Positions 1-6,550 of a DNA stretch of 19,456 nt are shown here, one piece after another (position 1 is the stretch's first letter; each line of letters begins with the position of its first letter). Position numbers and translations under genes: made by a program. Source of the DNA: Pseudomonadales bacterium (lineage in GTDB: Bacteria; Pseudomonadota; Gammaproteobacteria; Pseudomonadales; Azotimanducaceae); contig JAQWQN010000187.1 in NCBI GenBank assembly GCA_029244465.1, forward strand, positions 1-19,456. Reading direction: 5' to 3'. Below the pieces are notes generated by a model. The model ran no database searches. It was not told the origin of the DNA and saw only the letters and a list, made by a program, of their open reading frames with translations.

Positions 1-1097
1 GTTGTTTCAAACTCGTACCGAAACATTTTGACCATATCGTAAGCATGGCGCGGGATGCGTTAGACATAGTGCGTCGACATGAACGTTCTATTCTGACGTG
101 CGCCGTGCGCTACGGTAAAGTGCCCAGGGATGTGTTCAGAAAGGAATATCTGGGTAATGAGATCAGCGTTACCTGGATTAACAAGCTAGTCAAAGCTAAG
201 AAAGAGTATTCTTCGCGGCTGGAAGCACAACGGGAAGATATCCTACGTGCACAAAAGAAACTGAAGAATTTGAGCAAGCTAACTGGGCTTACTGTCGTAG
301 AAATCAAGGACATTAATCGTCGAATGTCTCTTGGTGAAGCCAAAGCCAGACGCGCTAAGAAGGACATGGTTGAGGCAAACCTCCGGCTTGTGATTTCGAT
401 CGCAAAGAAATACACCAATCGGGGATTGCAGTTCTTGGATCTCATTCAAGAAGGCAATATCGGCCTGATGAAGGCGGTTGATAAGTTCGAGTATCGACGA
501 GGCTATAAGTTCTCGACCTATGCGACGTGGTGGATCCGTCAGGCGATCACTCGATCTATTGCGGATCAAGCGCGTACGATCCGGATACCGGTACATATGA
601 TCGAAACGATTAACAAGCTCAATCGCGTTTCCCGCCAGATGCTTCAAGAGATGGGCCGCGAACCCACGCCGGAAGAACTGGGTGAACGCATGGAAATGCC
701 GGAAGACAAGGTTCGTCGAGTCCTCAAAATTGCCAAAGAGCCGATCTCCATGGAAACGCCCATCGGCGATGACGAAGATTCACACCTTGGAGATTTTATC
801 GAAGACACGACGATTGGTTCGCCGATAGAACTTGCGACAGGAGAAGGTTTAAAGGAAGCAACTCGTGATGTTCTTGGCGGTTTGACCGCTCGAGAGGCGA
901 AGGTTCTACGTATGCGTTTTGGTATCGATATGAATACCGACCACACGTTGGAAGAGGTTGGTAAACAGTTTGATGTGACCCGTGAGCGGATACGTCAAAT
1001 TGAAGCGAAGGCACTTAGAAAACTTCGGCATCCAAGTCGGTCAGAACATCTAAGAAGTTTCTTAGATGAGTGGATGGAAGCCTTAGCTCGTCGCTAG
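1..1097 (+). CDS. rpoD: RNA polymerase sigma factor RpoD (sigma-70), 3' part
   Basis: Primary housekeeping sigma factor; binds core RNA polymerase and recognises -35 and -10 elements. The frame is open from base 3 with no start in the window, so the 5' end lies upstream. An internal ATG at 45 is not the start, because the residues before it (FKLVPKHFD) already match E. coli RpoD. About 364 residues are visible: the end of the non-conserved region, region 2 (VEANLRLVISIAKKYTNRGL, then YATWWIRQAITRSIADQ of 2.3-2.4), region 3 (IRIPVHMIETINKLNRVSRQ) and region 4 (MRFGIDMNTDHTLEEVGKQF; helix-turn-helix VTRERIRQIEAKALRKLRHP). From region 2 on it is almost identical to E. coli. The C-terminus continues past the usual FLDD/FLDE end with WMEALARR. 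Identification is certain; only the upstream boundary is unknown. Confidence 0.98.
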   Translation, partial: CFKLVPKHFDHIVSMARDALDIVRRHERSILTCAVRYGKVPRDVFRKEYLGNEISVTWINKLVKAKKEYSSRLEAQREDILRAQKKLKNLSKLTGLTVVEIKDINRRMSLGEAKARRAKKDMVEANLRLVISIAKKYTNRGLQFLDLIQEGNIGLMKAVDKFEYRRGYKFSTYATWWIRQAITRSIADQARTIRIPVHMIETINKLNRVSRQMLQEMGREPTPEELGERMEMPEDKVRRVLKIAKEPISMETPIGDDEDSHLGDFIEDTTIGSPIELATGEGLKEATRDVLGGLTAREAKVLRMRFGIDMNTDHTLEEVGKQFDVTRERIRQIEAKALRKLRHPSRSEHLRSFLDEWMEALARR

Positions 1098-1124
1098 GGA
1101 TGGCTTAGATCGATCTGAAGATTG

Positions 1125-1154
1125 AAAACCCGGCAGAGGCGCCGGGTTTTTTTT
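1125..1154 (+). terminator. Intrinsic terminator of rpoD
   Basis: Starting 28 bases after the rpoD stop, CCCGGC (1129-1134) pairs perfectly with GCCGGG (1141-1146) around a six-base loop and is followed by eight T residues (1147-1154). The four A residues before the stem (1125-1128) can extend it by pairing with the first T residues. This is a canonical Rho-independent terminator on the + strand. Confidence 0.93.
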
Positions 1155-1833
1155 GCTTAGCTGTTTTGCGTGTTGGTCGAGCTTTGAGTACCTAGTTTCG
1201 AAGGAGCATGGCCAGGGCGATCGGTCCTGAGAGATAGACGGCGGGTCTCGTGTACGACTGTGTATTGGATGATTCTTCTGTTGGTCTTACAGCAAACGAA
1301 ATCACGTTCGCTGCGCGCTCAGACCTTGGTGCGAAACGAGAGTGGTCTCCGGGCGCTTGGTCCTGCGGAGGGGTCGATTGATGTGGTATTTGAACGGTCT
1401 GGAATTAAGTGCGTGCTTTGTTGTTTTGATGCCTTTCAAGCCAGATCGATGATTACAATCACATGCCACTCTGGCATACCCTTTTGGCCCCTTGGTTGCT
1501 CATTAGCATGGTCTTGGTAGATGCCGGAGCGCGTTCAGGATGCTGCGCATCTATTCTCTCGGGTTGAGGCGTGTGCTTCAAGGCGTTGTCAGGCGAGTTA
1601 CACCAGACCGAGAAAGTGTCGGCCTGTCTCGCTGCGGTCTCTTCGTCGAACATTATCACCCGTCGCAAATCGTGCGATTTCTGTGATAAAGCGCGGAAAT
1701 CTTGATTGTACGGCCGTTCGCGCTCGATAGTCGGTCAGCGAAGGCAACGTTGTTACAGGGGACTACATAGGGGTCGGGCGAGAACGACTGGAGCCGCTAT
1801 TGTTCGGAAATTAAGCCCATCTTTGCGTCTGTA
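1155..1833. other. Gene-poor spacer between rpoD and the tRNA
   Basis: About 680 bases without a convincing gene. Open frames of 60-90 codons exist on both strands, but none shows a recognisable domain, a good ribosome binding site or protein-like composition. A few short stretches, such as a hydrophobic one read from about 1466 on the + strand, could be residues of a decayed gene, but I cannot name a family. E. coli has mug between rpoD and ileX; I see no trace of it. The last 40 bases hold the probable tRNA promoter, listed separately. Confidence 0.5.
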
Positions 1834-1863
1834 TTGGACGTTGGTGGTTTGCGTGGATAAGAT
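1834..1863 (+). promoter_or_regulatory. Probable sigma-70 promoter of the tRNA gene
   Basis: TTGGAC (1834-1839) and TAAGAT (1858-1863) are separated by 18 bases and lie just before tRNA base 1874, placing the transcription start near 1870. The discriminator after the -10 is GC-rich (GCGCCGCG), as is usual for stringently controlled stable-RNA promoters. Because the next gene starts 28 bases after the tRNA, this promoter may also serve the O-antigen ligase. This is inferred from sequence match only. Confidence 0.55.
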
Positions 1864-1873
1864 AGCGCCGCGT

Positions 1874-1950
1874 GGGCCTATAGCTCAGTTGGTTAGAGCA
1901 GTGGACTCATAATCCATTGGTCCCAGGTTCGAGTCCTGGTGGGCCCACCA
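1874..1950 (+). tRNA. tRNA-Ile2 (anticodon CAU, read as lysidine-AU)
   Basis: A complete 77-base cloverleaf with encoded CCA. Acceptor 1874-1880 pairs with 1940-1946, discriminator A1947, CCA 1948-1950. D stem GCTC/GAGC, anticodon stem 1901-1905/1913-1917, loop CTCATAA with anticodon CAT at 1908-1910, T stem CCAGG/CCTGG with loop TTCGAGT. A CAT anticodon could mean methionine, but C4-G69 and C5-G68 (1877 and 1878 with their partners) are the acceptor pairs TilS uses to recognise tRNA-Ile2. The 5' end starts with a G-C pair, unlike an initiator tRNA, and the tRNA follows rpoD as ileX does in E. coli. It therefore most likely decodes AUA after lysidine modification of C34. Confidence 0.93.
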
Positions 1951-1977
1951 TGTCGTCTGATGGGATACACTGCCCCT

Positions 1978-3174
1978 ATGTCTCAGGCTCGACCATTCTT
2001 TAAGCAACTCCCTGGCGATCGCATCTATTGGATGGGCGTGTTGATCGTGCTGTGTTTTGTGTCGGTATTTTTATTCAGAAGCCAGAGTGCGGCTAGTTAT
2101 CCGACATACTTGCTTGCGATATTGATGCTGTTTACTGCGAAGCAATGGGCTGACGTCTTCCAAACTCAGTTTGTACGTTGGATCGCTGCGCTGACCCTCT
2201 GGCTTTGCGCTAGCGCATTATGGTCCGACCCCTTTGTTTGGCAGGACGCGCTCTCCGTATGGATCCGAGGCGTGCTGGTATTCCTGTTCGTCGTTGCCGT
2301 CGCTGAATGCCAGTTACGAGGGCAGATGCAGCGTTGGATGAGTAAAGCTGTGGCTTTGGTCGGTGCGGCTGTGATGGCTGTGGCGCTGGTTAATTTTCTA
2401 GTGACGGATCCGGCCGATGGGCGCTTGAATGGCATGGGTCAGTTGGACACGCATATCATTGCTGCTCTGGTATTTGGCGTCGTGTTGATTTTTGCGCTTA
2501 GGCTGGTATTGGGCGAAAAAGGAATGATGTGGCGGTGGTGCGCACCGGCGGCGGTGGTGCTCGCTGTCATCTGTATCGCACTGTCTGATTCACGTACCGC
2601 TTGGGTCAGTGTGGCGCTAGGCGTGGTGACCTATATCCTTGCGGCTAAGACTAATGATGCTCGACAATTGTTACTAGCGATTACCGCGATAGGGGTTATC
2701 GGGGGGGGTCTGTTGCTGGTGCTTGTCGTAAATGATGCGACTCGCGAGGTGATCCTGCCCAGGGGTGACAGTTTTCGTTTAGCAATCTGGAGCGAGATTT
2801 TGCAACGCTACTTCGATGCGCCTTTTGTCGGTTTGGGGATTACCACATCAGATGACGTCGTGGTTGGTTCAGTTACATTGGAGCATGCACACAACCTCTA
2901 CCTCTCACTTTTGCATCAAGGCGGTGCGGTGGCCTTAGTCCTCTATTTGGTGACTATTGGCTATGCTTTTCGTGCAGCGATAGTCCATTTTGTGCACGAG
3001 GATGCCAAAGTCGCGATTGCCCTTCTTGTGCTTGCGAGTTCGGCATTCGCTCTCGATGGCCATGAACTGATCGATAAAGTTGGGGAGGCCTGGTTCCTTG
3101 TCTGGTTGCCTATTGGCATTTGTCTTGGATTGAATTGGGCGCACTCAATTCAGCCGGAGATAGAAGAGGTATAA
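1978..3174 (+). CDS. O-antigen ligase / Wzy-type polysaccharide membrane protein
   Basis: Polytopic inner-membrane protein of about 398 residues with roughly a dozen hydrophobic segments, in the O-antigen ligase/polymerase superfamily (WaaL/Wzy_C). Members join or polymerise undecaprenyl-linked glycans on the periplasmic side. Family marks are an Arg in SDSRTAW (about R206) after a membrane segment, then FRLAIWSEIL (R267) and the HAHNLYLSLLHQGG segment (H303, H305, N306), where the catalytic Arg and His lie in this family. The frame is also open through the tRNA from 1939 (GTG); ATG 1978 is preferred because it clears the tRNA, with ATG 1960 as alternative. No strong ribosome site is visible. 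It lies 28 bases after the tRNA and may be co-transcribed. An in-frame run of eight G (2701-2708) encodes IGGGL. Ligase versus polymerase cannot be decided here. Confidence 0.85.
   Translation: MSQARPFFKQLPGDRIYWMGVLIVLCFVSVFLFRSQSAASYPTYLLAILMLFTAKQWADVFQTQFVRWIAALTLWLCASALWSDPFVWQDALSVWIRGVLVFLFVVAVAECQLRGQMQRWMSKAVALVGAAVMAVALVNFLVTDPADGRLNGMGQLDTHIIAALVFGVVLIFALRLVLGEKGMMWRWCAPAAVVLAVICIALSDSRTAWVSVALGVVTYILAAKTNDARQLLLAITAIGVIGGGLLLVLVVNDATREVILPRGDSFRLAIWSEILQRYFDAPFVGLGITTSDDVVVGSVTLEHAHNLYLSLLHQGGAVALVLYLVTIGYAFRAAIVHFVHEDAKVAIALLVLASSAFALDGHELIDKVGEAWFLVWLPIGICLGLNWAHSIQPEIEEV
2701..2708 (+). repeat. G8 homopolymer inside the O-antigen ligase gene
   Basis: Eight consecutive G bases within codons ATC GGG GGG GGT CTG, in a transmembrane segment about 60% into the gene. 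Poly-G runs of this length are classic sites of slipped-strand mispairing. Gain or loss of one base would truncate the protein before its conserved His/Asn segment. No variation is shown by a single sequence. Confidence 0.9.
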
Positions 3175-3357
3175 ATGCTGGTCTAAGGATTCAGTCGATA
3201 GCGTGCTTTTTTGTGTATGTGATAATTTGCGTTTGCATATTCTTGTGCGTTGCCAAGTAGTTCTGGGGTCTAGATGACTGAGTAGATAGGCGAGTGACGT
3301 TACCAGGCCATCGCCCGTCGCAGTTTCGTGGAGGGGAAATCTGCAAAAGCAGTTGCT

Positions 3358-4434
3358 CTAGCGGGCGCTGTAAGCCGCCTCAATGGTCCGAGCTGTTTCT
3401 TCGGCCGCTTTATTCCAGGAAAAGAAAGACTTGCGAACCGTTGCCTTTTTAGCGAGGTCGTCGCGCAGTTGATCATCACTAACGAGCTTTAACAAGCCGT
3501 TAGCAATTGACTCAACATCAAGCGGATCGACAAGGAGTGCTGCATCGAATGCGATCTCACGCATTGCGGAATTATTGCTCGTTAGCGCTGGTTTGTTGTA
3601 GTTCATGGCTTCTACAAGGGGCAATCCAAATCCTTCGTAAAGTGATGGCATTGCCAAGAACTGGCACGCTTCATAGAGAAACTTGAGTTGCATATCATTG
3701 ACGCCGCGGAGGAGCGTGACGTGTTTGGTCAGGCCCAAAGTTTTGATCGTGCTCTTCAGGTCGGTCTTCCATCCGTCACCGCCGGCTATCACGAGATGCT
3801 GGTTTTCGAACAACTGGGTTACCTTTTGAAAAGCGACCAACAAGCGATCGTAGTTCTTTCGCGGCTCCTGAGTGCCAACCGCGAGGATAAATGGCTTAGC
3901 AATGCTATCAATGGCTTGTGATTGACCGGCATTACTGAACGCGGCCTCGTAGATCGTCTTAGTCTTCTCTTCTGCGTCCGGAAAGAAGTCGCAAATATCT
4001 GCTCTAGTATGGTTGGAGACCGCAATTACCTTAGTTGCTCGCTCGATTGCTCGGGGCATCAGGGTGGCATCGACTAGCGACCCAGAGAGCCGCATTGTGT
4101 CGCGTGCCTTTAGCCAACTCATGTCATGTATCGTGACCACGCTCGGGCAATCGAGAGCAAGTGGTAACTGATGTCTTGGACCAAAAAAAACGTCAACATC
4201 ATGTTGCTTACAAAGTTGCCCTACCCGAGCTTGGAAAGCAGCGACATTAGGGATGCCAGGAATTTTGTATGCGACGTTAGTGGTTTGCTTGCATGAATTT
4301 TTTAGCGGGTTCGCAGAGTACAGGATAATCGACCAATCTCTCAGATTGAGGATGCATTGGAGAATTTCTTTGGTATAGCGGCCGATGCCTGTGCGCGGAT
4401 GCTCAAGCGGGCGAGCGTCTATACCTAACCTCAA
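3358..4434 (-). CDS. GT4 family glycosyltransferase (mannosyl/rhamnosyltransferase-like)
   Basis: Cytoplasmic GT-B fold retaining glycosyltransferase, 358 residues, a normal length for the family. The N-terminus MRLGIDARPLEHPRTGIGRY is the standard first strand and Gly-rich loop of the MtfB/WbpY-like branch. The C-terminal nucleotide-sugar domain has GTQEPRKNYDRLL (about 187-199) and PSLYEGFGLPLVEAM with the EX7E pair E267/E275. Family members move mannose, rhamnose or related sugars from GDP- or UDP-sugars to O-antigen or capsule precursors; the exact substrate cannot be read. The start is TTG at 4434, supported by the conserved N-terminus beginning exactly there, three bases after the stop of the upstream glycosyltransferase, so the two are probably translated together. 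It converges on the O-antigen ligase. A T8 run (4183-4190) encodes part of DVDVFFG. Confidence 0.9.
   Translation of the reverse strand: MRLGIDARPLEHPRTGIGRYTKEILQCILNLRDWSIILYSANPLKNSCKQTTNVAYKIPGIPNVAAFQARVGQLCKQHDVDVFFGPRHQLPLALDCPSVVTIHDMSWLKARDTMRLSGSLVDATLMPRAIERATKVIAVSNHTRADICDFFPDAEEKTKTIYEAAFSNAGQSQAIDSIAKPFILAVGTQEPRKNYDRLLVAFQKVTQLFENQHLVIAGGDGWKTDLKSTIKTLGLTKHVTLLRGVNDMQLKFLYEACQFLAMPSLYEGFGLPLVEAMNYNKPALTSNNSAMREIAFDAALLVDPLDVESIANGLLKLVSDDQLRDDLAKKATVRKSFFSWNKAAEETARTIEAAYSAR
4183..4190 (-). repeat. T8 (coding strand) homopolymer in glycosyltransferase 1
   Basis: Eight A on the + strand, read as GTT TTT TTT in the gene (V-F-F). A possible slippage site about a quarter of the way into the gene; weaker evidence than the G8 run because A/T runs arise more easily by chance. 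Confidence 0.85.
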
Positions 4435-4437
4435 CCG

Positions 4438-5592
4438 CTAACCCTCTTTGCAAAATTTTATGACAGAATCAGATGAATTGGATCCGTTGGTAAGTTTTGA
4501 ATAGAGGTGTGCGTAGCGTGTCCCCATCAATTCCCCTGTAAATAGACGTTTGTATCTTTCGCGGGCCCTTTTTCCCATCAGAGTTGCCATCTCCGGTCGG
4601 TCCCATATCTGGTCCATTGCTTTTCTTAACGCCTTTGGGGCGGCCGGAGGAACAATCAAACCGGTCTGGCCGTCAACGTTAACATGAGTTGTACCAGATC
4701 CTATTTCTGTAGAAATCAGTGGTTTGCCATGCATGGCGCCTTCCAGCAGGGTCACGCCGAACGCTTCTGACCTCATGTATGAGGGAAAAACGATGCATTT
4801 GCAGAGTTTCAGCAGCGCTATCTTTTCTTCGTCTGGCAGATAACCCGTGAAGATTAGATTGTTGAGCCCCAACGCCTTCGCTTGTGTTTGAAGCTCCCCT
4901 TCAGTGGGCCCTGAGCCCACTATGACAACGCTAAACGATGCATCTTTGATTGCCTCTAGCAATATATGCAGACCTTTGTAGTAGCGGAGAACGCCAACAA
5001 ATAGAAAAAAGTTCTCGCCATACTTTTTTTTTGTTGAATCCAGCAGACCTCGACTTGGCTCTAAATTGGGAGACTCTGTGATACCTATCGGGATAATTTC
5101 AGTTTTGTCTTCAAATGAAGGGAGGATTTTACTGGTCACGAAATAATTGGGTGAGGTACACACGATGCGATCAACTGATTCAAGAAAGCGCTTCATAAGA
5201 GGGGTATACAATGCATTCAATGCGCGCTGTCGCACAATGTCGGAATGATAGGTGACAAGGGTCGGTTTGCTGACTTTTGCATAAAAATGCAAAAAATCGG
5301 CGAACGGCCATGGAAAGTGGTAGTGAACCAAATCGGCCCACTCGACCAGGTCTCGAAAAAGGGAAAGTGCTGAAAGAGACATGCCACAGGATGCGATTTC
5401 GAAAGTTAGTTTGGCCCGAAACACCTGAGCTTCTGGTAAATTGACGACTGCTGGATCAGGCGACGGACTGAGCGATAAGACACGGCTTTCAACATTGGAC
5501 GACTGTGTATTCAGACAGATTTGTCGAATCACCTCCTCCAAGCCGCCTTGGCTATCGGGAAAATATGTACGATATACGTGTAATACGCGGAT
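4438..5592 (-). CDS. GT4 family glycosyltransferase (WbpZ/WbpX-like), apparent ATC start
   Basis: GT-B fold glycosyltransferase, about 384 residues. The family N-terminus, in which a first strand reading RVLHVYRTYFPDSQGGLEEV carries the Gly-Gly loop, is encoded from 5589 downwards. The codon before it is ATC (5592-5590), where relatives have ATG. The only conventional start in the frame is TTG 5541, which would remove the first strand and the GG loop; a TAA at 5604-5602 closes the frame upstream. TAAGGG (5604-5599) lies six bases before the ATC. Other marks, numbered from the ATC: VTYHSDIV near 115, GVLRYYKG (R203, K206) and SEAFGVTLLEG with the EX7E pair E276/E284. Resembles A-band/common-polysaccharide transferases that use GDP-sugars; substrate not determined. 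The next gene starts three bases after the stop. An A9 run lies at 5024-5032. Confidence 0.87.
   Translation of the reverse strand: MRVLHVYRTYFPDSQGGLEEVIRQICLNTQSSNVESRVLSLSPSPDPAVVNLPEAQVFRAKLTFEIASCGMSLSALSLFRDLVEWADLVHYHFPWPFADFLHFYAKVSKPTLVTYHSDIVRQRALNALYTPLMKRFLESVDRIVCTSPNYFVTSKILPSFEDKTEIIPIGITESPNLEPSRGLLDSTKKKYGENFFLFVGVLRYYKGLHILLEAIKDASFSVVIVGSGPTEGELQTQAKALGLNNLIFTGYLPDEEKIALLKLCKCIVFPSYMRSEAFGVTLLEGAMHGKPLISTEIGSGTTHVNVDGQTGLIVPPAAPKALRKAMDQIWDRPEMATLMGKRARERYKRLFTGELMGTRYAHLYSKLTNGSNSSDSVIKFCKEG
5024..5032 (-). repeat. A9 (coding strand) homopolymer in glycosyltransferase 2
   Basis: Nine T on the + strand, read as ACA AAA AAA AAG (T-K-K-K) in the linker between the two Rossmann domains. 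A slip of one base would remove the nucleotide-sugar-binding domain. It is the longest mononucleotide run in a coding region of the window. Confidence 0.88.
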
Positions 5593-5598
5593 AAATAG

Positions 5599-5604
5599 CC
5601 CTTA
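5599..5604 (-). promoter_or_regulatory. Shine-Dalgarno that supports the ATC start of glycosyltransferase 2
   Basis: Read on the minus strand, TAAGGG (5604-5599) matches the 5' part of the consensus UAAGGAGG and ends six bases before the ATC at 5592. Its TAA also closes the frame upstream. No comparable site precedes the internal TTG at 5541 at a workable distance. Confidence 0.6.
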
Positions 5605-5995
5605 TTAAAGCCAGAGATTTGTGTGCTTCGATCTATGATGGGAATTCTAACTCCCAGAGAGTGATACTGAAAGAAGTGAGGTTTTCTATCGCATGCATTT
5701 AACAATCGAGCTGCAGCGTATGAGTAAATAAGGAACGCCACTCCGGCCCAGACGTGCGGGAATAGTTGGTTAGCCTCGTCAGATGCGAAGGTGTCAATGT
5801 GATGACCGCTGGTAAATTGGGGTGGCTAGAATAGTGCTTATTTACGTAATGCACTGGCTCTACGCATTAGGAATGAGATGGTGTCGCAAAATGCTGGACA
5901 GTTCTTCGGAGTGTTTTCGCTTTCGTCAACGAGAACCGGTCACGGCGCTGTGGAAGCCCTTCCTCACGAGCAGAGTCTTATAGGTGTGTGTTTTT
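5605..5995. other. Stretch without an assignable gene, upstream of the glycosyltransferases
   Basis: About 390 bases between the decayed gcvR-like gene and glycosyltransferase 2. On the minus strand one frame is open for 98 codons (5825-5532), reading for example SGHHIDTFASDEANQLFPHV and then a hydrophobic AGVAFLIYSYAAARLL. It looks more protein-like than noise, but I recognise no family. It runs out of frame into the glycosyltransferase and lacks a clear start with a ribosome site. It may be the tail of a broken gene from the polysaccharide cluster or chance. The rest (5826-5995) shows nothing. Confidence 0.4.
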
Positions 5996-6550
5996 TCAGA
6001 TTATCGCGAAGTGATCGGCTTCTAGTACTCCGTCTAGATCTGCCTCGATGCAAAAGTCTTCGAACGCTTCACGTCGTTAGTGAATACGGGCGTCGCTAGC
6101 CACGCTGGCCACTATCGCCGCACTAAAGATGGGTGTCGCGATGAGGGGGTACGGTGGGCTTTTTGGTCCGTAAATCTTGCATTTTGATGTCGCGCACGGA
6201 AAAGAAGCGCGCAGTGGATGCAACGATCCCTGGATGGTCTAACGCGGTTGCGGTCGGACGATAACGTCGTGCTGAGGTGGGCCTGGCTGACGGTCATCTG
6301 CTGCGGAGTTACGATGAAACCGACGAGCGAGGTCGCCGCCATTTAGGCGTGCTAAGGCTTTTTCGAATTCGGTGAGGCTTATCGTCACCGCCAGAAATGG
6401 CCCTCAATACGGCAAACTCTGCACTGAGTGCCGTGATCTGGCTGTGTTCGATACGTAGCCCGTGGGTTTGTGCGATAGATGACAACGCGTCGACCACGCC
6501 GGAACGGTCAGAGCCGACGGTTGCAACGACAGCGGTTGCCTTTGCCTCAT
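5996..6550 (-). pseudogene. gcvR: Decayed gcvR-like gene (two ACT domains, glycine cleavage repressor family)
   Basis: Pieces of a GcvR-type protein lie in order on the minus strand in alternating phases. Piece A (6548 to about 6390) holds the first ACT domain: AVVATVGSDRSGVVDALSSI and HSQITALSAEFAVLRAISG. Piece B (about 6390-6242) gives LTEFEKALARLNGGDLARRF. Piece C (about 6265-6126) gives ATALDHPGIVASTARFF, the start of the second ACT domain. Piece D (about 6135-5996) gives IFSAAIVASVASDARI, a TAA stop at 6079-6077, then EAFEDFCIEADLDGVLEA. In total that is three frameshifts and one nonsense codon over about 185 codons, the length of intact GcvR (E. coli 190). An ATG at 6550 overlaps the glyS stop (ATGA) but is not in frame with piece A. 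Intact relatives modulate the glycine cleavage system through GcvA. Sequencing error could explain an indel or two, hardly all the lesions. Confidence 0.85.

Noticed and set aside
1260..1912. Several 60-90 codon open frames between rpoD and the tRNA
   Set aside because: No ribosome sites or domains, mutual overlap on both strands, and one runs into the tRNA.
1874..1950. CAU anticodon read as elongator or initiator tRNA-Met
   Set aside because: C4-G69 and C5-G68, the TilS recognition pairs, and the location after rpoD favour tRNA-Ile2; position 1 is paired, so it is not an initiator.
3330..3357. Terminator between the O-antigen ligase and the glycosyltransferase (CTGC-AAAA-GCAG hairpin)
   Set aside because: The stem is only four base pairs and has no clean T-tract on either strand.
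1931..5600. Integrated island with an att repeat of the tRNA 3' end
   Set aside because: I looked for a second copy of the tRNA 3' end downstream and saw none; no integrase is present in the window.
5529..5741. 70-codon minus-strand open frame starting at ATG 5741 as a real small gene
   Set aside because: Its 3' part overlaps the conserved N-terminus of the glycosyltransferase in another phase, it has no ribosome site, and no family is recognised; kept only as a possible remnant.
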